Below are positions 1 through 8,497 of a stretch of 37,525 nucleotides of DNA, piece after piece. Position 1 is the stretch's first letter. Each line of letters opens with the position of its first letter. Location of the stretch: assembly GCA_036940085.1 (NCBI GenBank), contig JALLBK010000087.1, positions 1-37,525 on the forward strand, in the 5' to 3' direction. Below the pieces are notes generated by a model. That model had not been told where the DNA came from. It saw nothing but the letters and a program-made list of their open reading frames with translations, and did not search any database. The DNA is from Discostella pseudostelligera. Taxonomy: Eukaryota > Bacillariophyta > Thalassiosirophyceae > Thalassiosirales > Thalassiosiraceae. A program made the translations under genes and the position numbers.

Positions 1-296
1 GGGGGCATCATTATTTGTCCCCGTTCGTTTTTCGGGGGCACCTCCCCCTGCGCGCTACACCAACAACTAACAACTTCCTGCCTCCCCCTCCCGCCTCCCG
101 CCCGTGCAGTCGTCATCAGAAAATCAATAAATTCATTATTCCATGGAGAGGGTGTTGGGGTTGTTGGGCTGATTATTTAAGCAAGCGAACAATAATACTA
201 CCCCCCCCCCCCTATACGCCAACGATTCCCCATCAGCCAATTGTAATTGAAGGCGGGGAGCGCGATAAGTGAATTCTCCTGTAATTATTGTATCTC
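1..296. other. Intergenic leader before the first gene
   Basis: No convincing gene. The stretch contains a run of about a dozen C residues near 200-212 and pyrimidine-rich sequence. It probably holds the promoter and 5' UTR of the PH-like gene that starts at 297. Confidence 0.5.
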
Positions 297-1673
297 ATGA
301 ATCGAACTTCGACTACGACGCGGCGACGACAGCAACAGCAACAGCCCAATACCACCACCAACGCCATGAATGTCGGGATGGTCCAACATACCAATAACAA
401 CGTCCATAGCAGTGGTCACTCTAGCACCTTCAACCATAATAGTCGATTGGCGTCAACCGATTGCGACGATGGTGATTATGACGTTGATGAGCGAGGCGGA
501 GGTGGCGCCAGAAGGCATCACACTCACACTGCCACCAATGATGCCGAATTTTTAGGGCAAGAGGTGGAACATGGTCTGAATGATAATGATAATAATAATG
601 ACAACGATGATTGTATGGACGACGACATTCTCCGTGGAATGATGGAAGGGTCCGACGCTAGCTCCGAGGAACAATACCGTGATCGGAATTCTGACCCAGG
701 CGTCGATGTGCAGCATCATGATGATGCCGAATATTTGTTGACACCCCCCAGTGCTACCATTATGTCATCGTACAATCAACAACACAATCCATCCAGCATC
801 AACAATAATATGGATTCGCTTCAGCAGCAGCAGCTTGTTCTTGGTGCGGGGGGGAATATTAACGCCAAGTATACCAATGAGAACAGCATGGCCTTGGGAA
901 TTGCACTACCACACCATCATCCTGCATCGGCATTAGGCGGCGGTGTGGGTGCTGCGGCTGTGGGGGGAAATGAATCCGTATCGCTCGGCACTGCCACCCA
1001 AACCCACGAAGTACGCATGCCCATGCTTTTATCCACCTTCAAGCCTGCCTCCGGCTGCACCAACGCCTCGGATTTTATCGTACGATGCTTCGTGGCACGT
1101 CTACGATCAGGAATTACCGTCGTGAAGCATGGACGACGTCGGTGGTGCAAATCTCGATTGCGCATCTTGCATGTTCATACCGATGGACGATCATTGTCGT
1201 GGAAACCAGCGTTGGGGGAACCTAGTAGTGGCAAGGCCCCACCGAAGCTCGATCTAGCAACCTGTATGGAAGTGCGGCATGCCTGGAGTCCAGATCCGGA
1301 TAATCCTATGTTTACTGGAACTCCGATATTGCGTCAAAAGTGCGAGGCAGCCAATGCACACAAGAGCTTTGCATTAATCTTCCCAAAGCGTACCGTGGAT
1401 ATTACCGCCGTCACCGCCGATCAATGTAAGGTATTAATGGAGGGGTTTAGTGCCTTGTGCTTTCGATTGCAGGTGGCGCAGAATGTGGCAAGATCATCGG
1501 GGAATCAGACAGGGACGGGTGTGGGAGGTGGCGAGGGGGGAAAAGGAGGAGGGGATGGCTTGTTGGAAGATAAGACTACGACGGAGAGTGTCACGTTGAC
1601 GAATCCTAGTCTGAAGACTACGCAGGATAGTCCTAAGAATAAGCAGAAGAAGGGGAGGATGAGTTTTCGTTGA
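297..1673 (+). CDS. PH-like domain protein with long low-complexity N-terminus
   Basis: A single-exon protein of about 458 residues. The open frame extends a few codons upstream from a TTG, but the first ATG is at 297. The first 230 residues are low complexity (Gln, Asn, His, Asp and Gly runs) and probably disordered. From about residue 255 to 395 there is a compact, mixed-composition domain: basic strands around VVKHGRRRWCKSR, then LSWKP, a central EVRHAWSPDPDNP segment, and a final amphipathic helix ending ALCFRLQ. This resembles a pleckstrin-homology fold, so binding of phosphoinositide or protein is possible. The C-terminus is Gly- and Lys-rich. The PH assignment rests on pattern only; I do not recognise a named family. 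It converges with the inhibitor gene to its right. Confidence 0.65.
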   Translation: MNRTSTTTRRRQQQQQPNTTTNAMNVGMVQHTNNNVHSSGHSSTFNHNSRLASTDCDDGDYDVDERGGGGARRHHTHTATNDAEFLGQEVEHGLNDNDNNNDNDDCMDDDILRGMMEGSDASSEEQYRDRNSDPGVDVQHHDDAEYLLTPPSATIMSSYNQQHNPSSINNNMDSLQQQQLVLGAGGNINAKYTNENSMALGIALPHHHPASALGGGVGAAAVGGNESVSLGTATQTHEVRMPMLLSTFKPASGCTNASDFIVRCFVARLRSGITVVKHGRRRWCKSRLRILHVHTDGRSLSWKPALGEPSSGKAPPKLDLATCMEVRHAWSPDPDNPMFTGTPILRQKCEAANAHKSFALIFPKRTVDITAVTADQCKVLMEGFSALCFRLQVAQNVARSSGNQTGTGVGGGEGGKGGGDGLLEDKTTTESVTLTNPSLKTTQDSPKNKQKKGRMSFR

Positions 1674-2246
1674 CGAACGCGTGATCCGAAGTAATGATTG
1701 AAATTAAGGTGCGCAGAGAGCAGTGGAATTGTTGCCGAGGGGGTGGGGGTGGGGTCAATTTTGCTGGAACATGACGAGAGAGAATTATTGGTGTGAGTTT
1801 GTCCACACGCTCGATCCTCTATGGACTTAACAATGGGGATGATGTGGCTGCACATGAACACTGAGAGAGAATTCTCATTTTGTAGCATTTAATTTCGTTT
1901 AGCCGATTTGTTGAGCTCATGCTATCGGTGTACATCCTGTGCGACTTTGCTAGAATTAGAAGCGAACCGATGGCAGGGGCGACGGTCGAAGGGGTGGAGA
2001 CCGTTATTCGATTCAAAAACGGTGTCATTATCAATTCATCATTCTACACTACTTTGTTCGATCGGGTGCTCGCACGGTATAATCACATTGCAATTCTAAT
2101 CCCAAGGAATCAACCACCCCCACATCTTCATCTGTCCGCGAGGGGGGAGGAGCGCACTATCAAAAACTACCGAAACAAGGGAAGATTCGACCCTCTCTTT
2201 CTCTCTAATGTCTGCAAAACATAAAGCATGCAAACATCATCTTAAT
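1674..2246. other. Convergent 3' intergenic region
   Basis: A 573-bp spacer between two genes that end towards each other. Small open frames here have no recognisable product and no splice context. It presumably contains both 3' UTRs and polyadenylation signals. Confidence 0.5.
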
Positions 2247-2861
2247 CTATCCAACCCGTGGCTGTCTCACAACCTTCCCATTCTCATCGACAATTATCCG
2301 CACGCGCTCCTCACTGTAATCCATGGTGAGCATGGAATTCTCTGGAACAATAAATACATGGAGGGTGGGCTGCTCTGCGAGAATGGTAATTTTGGCATCT
2401 GCCCCGCTCCATCCTACCATATCCTGCTCTGTCCAGGATACTGATGATGAAGTCTTGGCGCTCGATGACGCCTCCGCCTCCACCTCCCTCTCTGTTTCCA
2501 CCGCCACTGCTTCTTGTTGCTGTTGCTGTTGCTGTTGCTGTTCATCCTCCTCCATCTTTTTCAAAATCCAATTGCGTAATGTTCCCGATCCACGCCCATA
2601 GTCTCCAGGCAGTTGGACATAATCACGTGTTTGAATTTTGGGGGGAGGTCCCCAGTGTTCAGGAAAGGTAGCGCGGATCATTCTGTCAGTGTCAGAAAAT
2701 GCAGAAGCGGCGGCAGCGGAGTTGGGTTCGATTTCGATCTCTACGACGGATGATGAGCCCGATGTCGATGACGATGATGATGCGAATACGAGATTGGTTG
2801 CGAGTGTGGTAACGAAGATGAGTGAGATGAAGAAGATTAGAATATGGTTCATTGTTGGCAT
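2247..2861 (-). CDS. Secreted potato inhibitor I family serine-protease inhibitor
   Basis: A 204-residue protein. Residues 1-28 form a clear signal peptide (hydrophobic core ILIFFISLIFVTTL). Residues 61-103 form a compact unit with FPEHWGPPP, an IQTRD motif, LPGDYGRGSGTL and NWI. A nine-Gln run (108-116) and an acidic/Ala-Ser linker follow. Residues 142-204 match the potato inhibitor I fold: MVGWSGADA, then a strand, VPENSMLTMDY, ERVRIIVDENGKVV and the terminal PRVG. By comparison with eglin c the reactive bond would be Met180-Asp181, predicting inhibition of subtilisin- or chymotrypsin-like proteases outside the cell or in the secretory path. The poly-Gln is coded by a CAG/CAA run (CTG/TTG on the plus strand near 2514-2543). 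The target protease is unknown. Confidence 0.85.
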   Translation of the reverse strand: MPTMNHILIFFISLIFVTTLATNLVFASSSSSTSGSSSVVEIEIEPNSAAAASAFSDTDRMIRATFPEHWGPPPKIQTRDYVQLPGDYGRGSGTLRNWILKKMEEDEQQQQQQQQQEAVAVETEREVEAEASSSAKTSSSVSWTEQDMVGWSGADAKITILAEQPTLHVFIVPENSMLTMDYSEERVRIIVDENGKVVRQPRVG

Positions 2862-3016
2862 GATGATATTGTTGCGTCGGTGGTGTGGAGTAGTGAATGG
2901 TATTGTCGATCGTTCATCGATACGAATTCATATGCGATGATCATCAGCCATCTTCATCTTGCTCTTGCTTGCTTGCACGATCTCTCCATTTTGATTTCAA
3001 AGAATTCGGTCAACGT

Positions 3017-3204
3017 TCCCGCGTTTTTTTGACATTCTTCCCGCCATTTTGCCATTTTCCCCGCCATTTTCGCCACACCGCTTCGACTGATATTCCACGT
3101 GGCAGGGTGAGTGAAGATAGAGTGAAAGTTCCACCGCAGCACATCTTCCACGTGGTAAGATGTTGCCAAGAAGGCTCTCCCAATGTATAATTCCACGTGG
3201 CAGG
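3017..3204. promoter_or_regulatory. Cluster of TTCCACGTGG and E2F-like boxes
   Basis: Three copies of TTCCACGTGG lie at 3093-3102, 3146-3155 and 3191-3200, two followed by CAGG and one by TAAG. To the left are GC-rich boxes TTCCCGCG (3017), TTCCCGCCA (3038-3046) and CCCCGCCATTTTCGCC (from about 3058), matching the E2F/DP core TTTSSCGS on one strand or the other. The cluster is about 160-340 bp upstream of the inhibitor start codon. CACGTG is the G-box/E-box core bound by bZIP and bHLH factors; which proteins bind here is inference. Confidence 0.5.
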
Positions 3205-3479
3205 TTGAGTCGAAGTGCCACAACCGGCGCTCGCTGCTGCTTGCCCCTCCATTATTTAGGTTCAAATGTGATTTACAACTATTGGGTGGAGGATGTGTCC
3301 TCGGGATCAGGATATTGTATAGGTGAGGTGTTGCTGCGTTTGATGCTGTTGCGCAAGTGGAGGCTGAAGGCTTTGGTGATTCCTAGCCCAAGGTTTTGGA
3401 TGGTGTGTATTTGGGGTGTTGGTGCAGTGTGGGAGTGGCCAAAGAAACGTCGTGTTTTGTTGAGTTTCCATATTTCGTC

Positions 3480-3551
3480 TGCAGTGTGTAGGATGTTTGT
3501 TGGCGTTGGGTGACTGGTTGCTCTGTTGTACATCGTGAGTGCATGTGGTCG
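3480..3551 (+). repeat. 72-bp dispersed direct repeat, copy 1
   Basis: This 72-bp sequence (begins TGCAGTGTGTAGG, ends GCATGTGGTCG) is identical to 17768-17839, in the same orientation. Flanks differ on both sides apart from two or three bases. It may be the end of a mobile element or a small repeat family; no terminal inverted repeat or target-site duplication is evident. Confidence 0.8.
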
Positions 3552-3728
3552 ATCCAAGCAAACTAAAATAAATATGGTACCAATCTCAAGAGAAAATCGT
3601 TGAGTAAACCATCCTGATGAGGAATGTGGTGTTGTATTTAACTGTAAATACGACTAATCTTAGTAACAATCCTGATGTACATTAATTTATCATTAGTCTG
3701 TATAATGCCTCGCGAGCCAACGATATCA

Positions 3729-5337
3729 TCATGCTCCATGTTCGGTAAATGATTCGCCTCCATTGCCAGAATGTTCATTGTCAGCATCATCTGCATAAGA
3801 AACCTCCCCAAGATCGAACGATGAAGGGTACCCTTCACTACCCTCGACATAGTACCCATTGAAAGTCTCATACCCCAACGACGGTGGTCCTGCCACTAAT
3901 GCCGGAGAAGACAAGGCCGCCGATTGATTGCCGTACGGAAGAGGACTGACATCGACATAATGGTTCGGATACTGTTGTGCTGCAGCATAATGATCAAAGT
4001 ACCCAGTGGTTGCATATCCTTGACTTGGTACAAGTGGTGGGTACGACGTGGAAATGGGAGAGGCTGCATCCGTGCCGTCGTTAAGGTAGACATATCCAGT
4101 TGAAGCCGTCGTGGCTGGGAACAGTGCGTTCGGATAACTCGGTTGGTACATAACATTTCGTCCGTAGTTATTCATAGTAGAGTAGCTGGAAAACGGATAG
4201 ACCGGAGAGAAGTTGCTTCTGTTTACGTCGCCGTTGAACTCGTTCTCTATATCAAGTTGTTTATTGATGTCGTCGTCTAGAGGCTGTAGCTCCTGCTTAT
4301 TATTGAAGTAATTGTTGGCAACGAAGCGACGTGGTTTGTATCCACGGTTATAATATACATTGGGAGGGTTGGACCGCCACATCCCAGGGACGACACCGTC
4401 GCCGTGTTGATTCTGGTGATTCGGAGTATACGCCCTGCCTATACCGTCGTTGGTTTTTGGGGTACTGGCCTTGACTTCACATTGCTTGCCGTTGATTAGG
4501 ACATGTCCAATTTTACCTTGGATATTCGTGAGGAGGGCATTAGCTTCTGCCTGCGGCGCATCAAAGAGTAATAGGGAACATGGATGCAAAGTGGTCGGAA
4601 ATTAGAATCCGCATCGACACAATATCAGAACGATGTACACACAAACACATACCTCAGTTGCAAAAGTTACAAATCCAAATCCGCGGCTACGCTTGGTCAA
4701 TCGATCTACCATGACAACAGAATCGACCACCTGTCCAAATTCCTGGAAGAATTCAAGGAACTCCATATCAGTCACTGCATCGCAAATAGAAACACACGAA
4801 GAGAACGAAAGAGATGAGAAGATGAAGTAACGAGAGATGGCAGATACACAATCATCACATAACAAAGTTCACATGCACAGATATTATTTCGTCCTCACCA
4901 TCGGTAGGCAAACCACCCACGAACAGCTTGCGATTGTCATGCTCGGTGGGAGGCGTGCGATGGTGCACTTTCCTTGAGATTCCATCCTCCATTATTCCTG
5001 ACGCCTCCGATACAATACCAATACCACCCATACCAGCACCCCTCGACAGAACCGCCCTCGACGACACCACCTGTGGAACCCACGAGGTATTATTGTTCGA
5101 CTTGACAGTGCTAGCACTAGCAGATGTAGATGCGGTAGCCGCCGCAGCCTCAAGAGAAGTAATGGTCAATGGCGAAGTACAGGCCGTATACTCGGTGGCT
5201 GCCACAGACGCTGGATCGGTGACCGTAGTGATTCCCTTGCGCAATGGTGATCGTGAGGGTAGTACAAGCGGCTTGTTGTCGTCGTCGTCTAATGTGGCGA
5301 TGACCATTTTTCGTTCGAGGGCACGGACTAGACCCAT
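3729..5337 (-). CDS. Single-RRM RNA-binding protein, three exons
   Basis: Exons are 5337-4899, 4774-4653 and 4550-3729 on the minus strand, giving 460 residues. Introns of 124 and 102 nt have gtgagg..cag and gtatgt..cag ends. Splicing restores one complete RRM at about residues 135-215: RNP2 KLFVGGLP, then VTDMEFLEFFQEFG, RNP1 RGFGFVTF and the C-terminal strand with KQCEVKAS. The RRM resembles those of the Musashi/hnRNP A/DAZAP1 type, which bind single-stranded RNA. The N-terminus is Ser/Thr/Ala-rich. The C-terminal 240 residues are rich in Tyr, Asn, Gly, Pro and Ser, like the low-complexity tails that drive RNP assembly. Only one RRM is present. A role in mRNA processing or translation is inferred from the family. 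Confidence 0.88.
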
Positions 5338-6114
5338 CTATCGATTATTTCTGTTATGCGATAGATTGGTGCTGAAGGTGCAGGTGGAAGTAGGTGGGCA
5401 TTATGAGAAGAGAATGGTAGTGAGTTGGTCGCGCACTCGGGCTCCAACTCCAACACTTTCCCTGCTCCGATCTATGTATCTTGGTAAGTCTTCTTGGACT
5501 TTTGTCGCTGTTATTCGTTACTGGCGTGGGCTTCGTCATCGTCTGCATGCGGTTTTGTGGAGTCGAACCTGTCGCACGGCCAAAGCTCGTGATTGTTCCA
5601 CTGTTCACACTTTCCACCCTTCTCGATCTTTTCCCATGGATTCTTTCTCGCCAGGATCTTTCTGCGATCTCTTCTTGCTTCCTCTTTTGCGAAGCTTTGC
5701 AAGCGAAGAGAAGCGAAGCCTGTGCGTCAGTCGCGAGCCCGCCAAAATTCCAGGAGGTCGGAGAGGGCTGACGTTCCCGCCACCTTATTTGGCGGGTGCA
5801 TTGATGGGAAAATAAGTACTGCGAGTTCTGGCTCTGAAAGATACTTAACAACTCTTAAATAAAATTTAATATCGAAAAAGATAGGCGTAACCATAAACTC
5901 AACACCAGCTACGCTAACTTAAACCAACATCCAACCCACCAGATCCAATCCACCAATCCAACCAATCCCCAACCCCAGCTTCAATTGATGTCGCTGTTAT
6001 TGTTTTGGTGGTGTTGATGTTTGGTTGATCTGGTAATGCTGTTTCGGATGTGAAGGGAGAATGTGTTGGTGATACTGAGTCAAAGATTCTGGAGTGTGTG
6101 GATTTCTGGTCATC
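5338..6114. promoter_or_regulatory. Divergent promoter region between the RRM gene and RIT1
   Basis: A 777-bp spacer between divergent genes. Three E2F-like boxes lie within 60 bp: CCCGCCAAAA (5738-5747), TTCCCGCCA (5774-5782) and TTTGGCGGG (5788-5796). A C- and A-rich tract lies near 5920-5990. Open frames of 165 and 295 residues run through it on opposite strands, but they overlap each other or the RRM exon and show no family motif. Confidence 0.45.
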
Positions 6115-8025
6115 ATGAGGACATGCAATGATCATGACCATGACAATCGACACGTTACCGACGTCGGCGGCATCGGCGACGGCAAAAGCAGTAGTATTAG
6201 CCGCGAGACACGAAAGATTGCATGCAGATCTCGCCACCGTCTGTTATCCATTCTACGAGACTCCCAAGATCTGAAACAGCGAGTGCTCTCCACCCTCCGC
6301 CTTGCACCGGACGTACTAACGCCGGTGACGGCCATCACTGATATCGATGCATCATTATCTTCATCTAGTAGGCGTACCAAGGATTGGCCATGGCTGCCCA
6401 ATAAACACTGCGGATCATGGTATCTACCACCAACGGAATGGAAAACATTAAATAGCACAAACCAAGGAGTAGAGGTGTACTTCAAAAGCACCGATGGGCA
6501 TGTGGGTACCTACGCCATGTCGCTCAAGCGGTTGAATTTGTCATTGATCGAACTATTGCACGAACATGGCGGCTGCATCCTCGTAGATTCCTCTGTACGA
6601 AAAACATTGCCTGATAGTTTCTCACGGACTATACCAATTTGGTGTGCTGTCATGAATCGCATAGCACTGAAATATCGTACCGAGCTGGGTGTGCCATTGT
6701 CGTCATCATCATGTAGCAAAAATGTGAATGACGATGACGTGCGGTGGGACACTGCGCTGCACACTCCTTCCCCCATCGTTTCACCAGAGGAATATCTTGA
6801 AATATCAAATTTGATTGATTCTCGAGTGGAATTGCTGTATCAGAGCAAGGCAATTGTTGATGTATCGCGATTTGTCGATATCATGACAACGCCAATACGA
6901 GCAATATGGGTAGCAAATGAATCAATGCAACACGATACTATCAATTCACTTTCTTCGAGTATTGATGCAGACAAGTATTTTACGATAGTTTGCTGTAATC
7001 CATCGCACTACAATACAGACGGGGGGAGACACATACATAAGATCGATAATTGCAATGAAAGGGGAGGTGATCATGATAAAGAGGAGAATGCATTCAATCA
7101 ACAATCCTATTTTTATATCCCGGGTGCAGCCGACGATGAAGCTTCATGGAGTCGAAATTTAACACCTGAATTATTTTGGATGAATCGAGAGAAGATACTT
7201 GATCCGACATTGACAGAGGATGAGACGGATGTCATGATCGATTCGATTGTTCATGATTCGCAAATGAACCTACATAAGAACATGGGCAGCATCGAGGATA
7301 TAAACTCATCATCAGACATGGATAGAATAGGCGAGATGAATCTGTGGATTGGCAGTCGTAGAGCTGGCCGTCCTCCTGAATGCTGGGAGAGATTCGACGC
7401 CGTTCTGAATGTATCCGAATGTGAATATCCAAACATGCAGCAATCCATTGAGGAGAATCGAATTGGGTCTCTTAGCACACGATCATTTTATTATTTGCAG
7501 TCGCCCATCGACGAGGGAAAGAAGGATAAACACAACCTAGAACGATGGATGCCAGTTGGACTCGTATTCATTGGGCATCATCTACAACAGAACAGACGTG
7601 TGCTGGTGCATTGTGCTCAAGGCCGAGACCCCTCTGTCGCGATTGTATTGTCGTTTGTAGCCTTGTACTGCATACCGTCGTATCCATTGAGCCTGAAACC
7701 TGAATTCGATAGCCTTGACTTTGGAAGTGTATTGTCGGATACAGTTGAACTCACAACAAAAGATCACCAACATCTTTATCTTCAGTCTGGAATCCACGAA
7801 ACAATAGTCAACAACTTGCTTCAAGATGGTGGTAAAGAAATGTTTTTAAGGTGGATGCACACTTCTTGGCAACAGAACAATCCACTAATCGAACCATTTG
7901 CGGATAAGGACAGCCTACGGATTGCATTGCATCTTGTGAAGCAAACTAGAGAAAATGCAGAGCCAACCCGATCAACAATGCAAAAACTGAACCGATTTTT
8001 CATGAGTAGCCCATTTTACAGGTGA
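6115..8025 (+). CDS. RIT1: tRNA A64-2'-O-ribosylphosphate transferase (Rit1)
   Basis: A 636-residue, single-exon protein. Rit1 adds a 2'-O-ribosyl phosphate to A64 of cytoplasmic initiator tRNA, keeping it out of elongation. The frame opens at a GTG (6094); the first ATG is 6115. The N-terminal catalytic region shows the family landmarks YFKSTDGH, LNLSLIELLHEHGGCILVDS, PDSFSRTIPIWC and VMNR. The C-terminal domain is of the dual-specificity-phosphatase type found in this family (LWIGSRRAGRP, then VLNVSE), with the P-loop-like HCAQGRDPSV around Cys500. The Arg expected six residues after the Cys is Pro506, so phosphatase chemistry is unlikely; yeast Rit1 is, to my recollection, likewise degenerate. 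A 70-residue His/Asn/Glu-rich insert lies mid-protein. Confidence 0.9.
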   Translation: MRTCNDHDHDNRHVTDVGGIGDGKSSSISRETRKIACRSRHRLLSILRDSQDLKQRVLSTLRLAPDVLTPVTAITDIDASLSSSSRRTKDWPWLPNKHCGSWYLPPTEWKTLNSTNQGVEVYFKSTDGHVGTYAMSLKRLNLSLIELLHEHGGCILVDSSVRKTLPDSFSRTIPIWCAVMNRIALKYRTELGVPLSSSSCSKNVNDDDVRWDTALHTPSPIVSPEEYLEISNLIDSRVELLYQSKAIVDVSRFVDIMTTPIRAIWVANESMQHDTINSLSSSIDADKYFTIVCCNPSHYNTDGGRHIHKIDNCNERGGDHDKEENAFNQQSYFYIPGAADDEASWSRNLTPELFWMNREKILDPTLTEDETDVMIDSIVHDSQMNLHKNMGSIEDINSSSDMDRIGEMNLWIGSRRAGRPPECWERFDAVLNVSECEYPNMQQSIEENRIGSLSTRSFYYLQSPIDEGKKDKHNLERWMPVGLVFIGHHLQQNRRVLVHCAQGRDPSVAIVLSFVALYCIPSYPLSLKPEFDSLDFGSVLSDTVELTTKDHQHLYLQSGIHETIVNNLLQDGGKEMFLRWMHTSWQQNNPLIEPFADKDSLRIALHLVKQTRENAEPTRSTMQKLNRFFMSSPFYR

Positions 8026-8177
8026 TACAATGAAACGAATGGAGCAGAGCTAGAGAAGAGAGACACCGAGCTCAAGTCTGCCTCTTGCGCTACGATCCCT
8101 CCCTCCGAATCTGGCGCTGGCTGAAATTCATCGGTATTGTACAGATAGGTACGATGCAGGAGTGCGATGTTTCGTAC

Positions 8178-8214
8178 TTCCACGTGGTAGGTGCCTATTC
8201 CTCTTTTGGCGGGA
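8178..8214 (+). promoter_or_regulatory. Composite CACGTG and TTTTGGCGGGA element
   Basis: TTCCACGTGG at 8178-8187 is followed, 16 bp after its end, by TTTTGGCGGGA at 8204-8214, which matches the E2F/DP consensus. The pair lies about 300 bp upstream of the carbonic anhydrase start codon. The same two boxes in the same relative orientation recur at 13419-13447 and, inverted, at 33599-33667. Confidence 0.5.
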
Positions 8215-8230
8215 GCGAGGGTTCGGGATA

Positions 8231-8396
8231 TGACGTCAGGTACTGCACGTGTTCGTAATGATGACGAACTACTGACGTCGTTTGCTTCCAAAGATTTTCT
8301 TACGTCACAAGGTTCAATGTTCTGGGCCAGTACAAATGCTACATACGACGAGCCGAAGATCCGAGTCGACGTCAGCAAATCGTCATCATTACGTCG
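8231..8396. promoter_or_regulatory. CRE-like (CO2/cAMP-responsive) site cluster
   Basis: A full palindromic CRE TGACGTCA lies at 8231-8238, TGACGT at 8273-8278, ACGTCA at 8302-8307 and 8369-8374, and a related ACGTCG at 8391-8396. All are 100-270 bp upstream of the start codon at 8498. In the diatom Phaeodactylum, TGACGT/ACGTCA elements of this kind in a plastid carbonic anhydrase promoter mediate CO2/cAMP repression through a bZIP factor. The match in motif and gene type suggests the same control here. Confidence 0.6.
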
Positions 8397-8497
8397 CTGC
8401 GGACGGCCGGCAGTCGAAGGTCGAAGTTGGACGTGCAAAGGTCGAAGTTGGATTGCACCACTATCTGACATAAATCGAGAGATCAACAAAGCTCACA

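Larger units (their letters stand above)
2862..3728. other. Intergenic region with promoter motifs and a dispersed repeat copy
   Basis: An 867-bp spacer between the inhibitor gene (reading left) and the end of the RRM gene. It holds the CACGTG/E2F-like motif cluster (3017-3204) and one copy of a 72-bp repeat (3480-3551), listed separately. The open frames in it look like noise. Confidence 0.5.
8026..8497. promoter_or_regulatory. Promoter region of the theta carbonic anhydrase
   Basis: A 472-bp spacer between RIT1 and the carbonic anhydrase, both on the plus strand. It holds one CACGTG plus E2F-like pair, a cluster of CRE-like sites, and a 15-bp direct repeat AAGGTCGAAGTTGGA at 8417-8431 and 8438-8452 (21-bp period) just upstream of the start codon. 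Confidence 0.55.

Noticed and set aside
3261..3275. tRNA B-box-like sequence (GGTTCAAATGT)
   Set aside because: No matching A box or cloverleaf could be folded around it. I found no convincing tRNA or rRNA gene in the window.
4928..5815. Plus-strand open frame of 295 codons
   Set aside because: It is antisense to RRM exon 1 and the promoter region. It lacks family motifs, while the minus-strand frame carries RNP2 and correct splice sites.
5354..5851. Minus-strand open frame of 165 codons upstream of the RRM gene
   Set aside because: Composition is noise-like, there is no motif, and it lies in a divergent promoter region.
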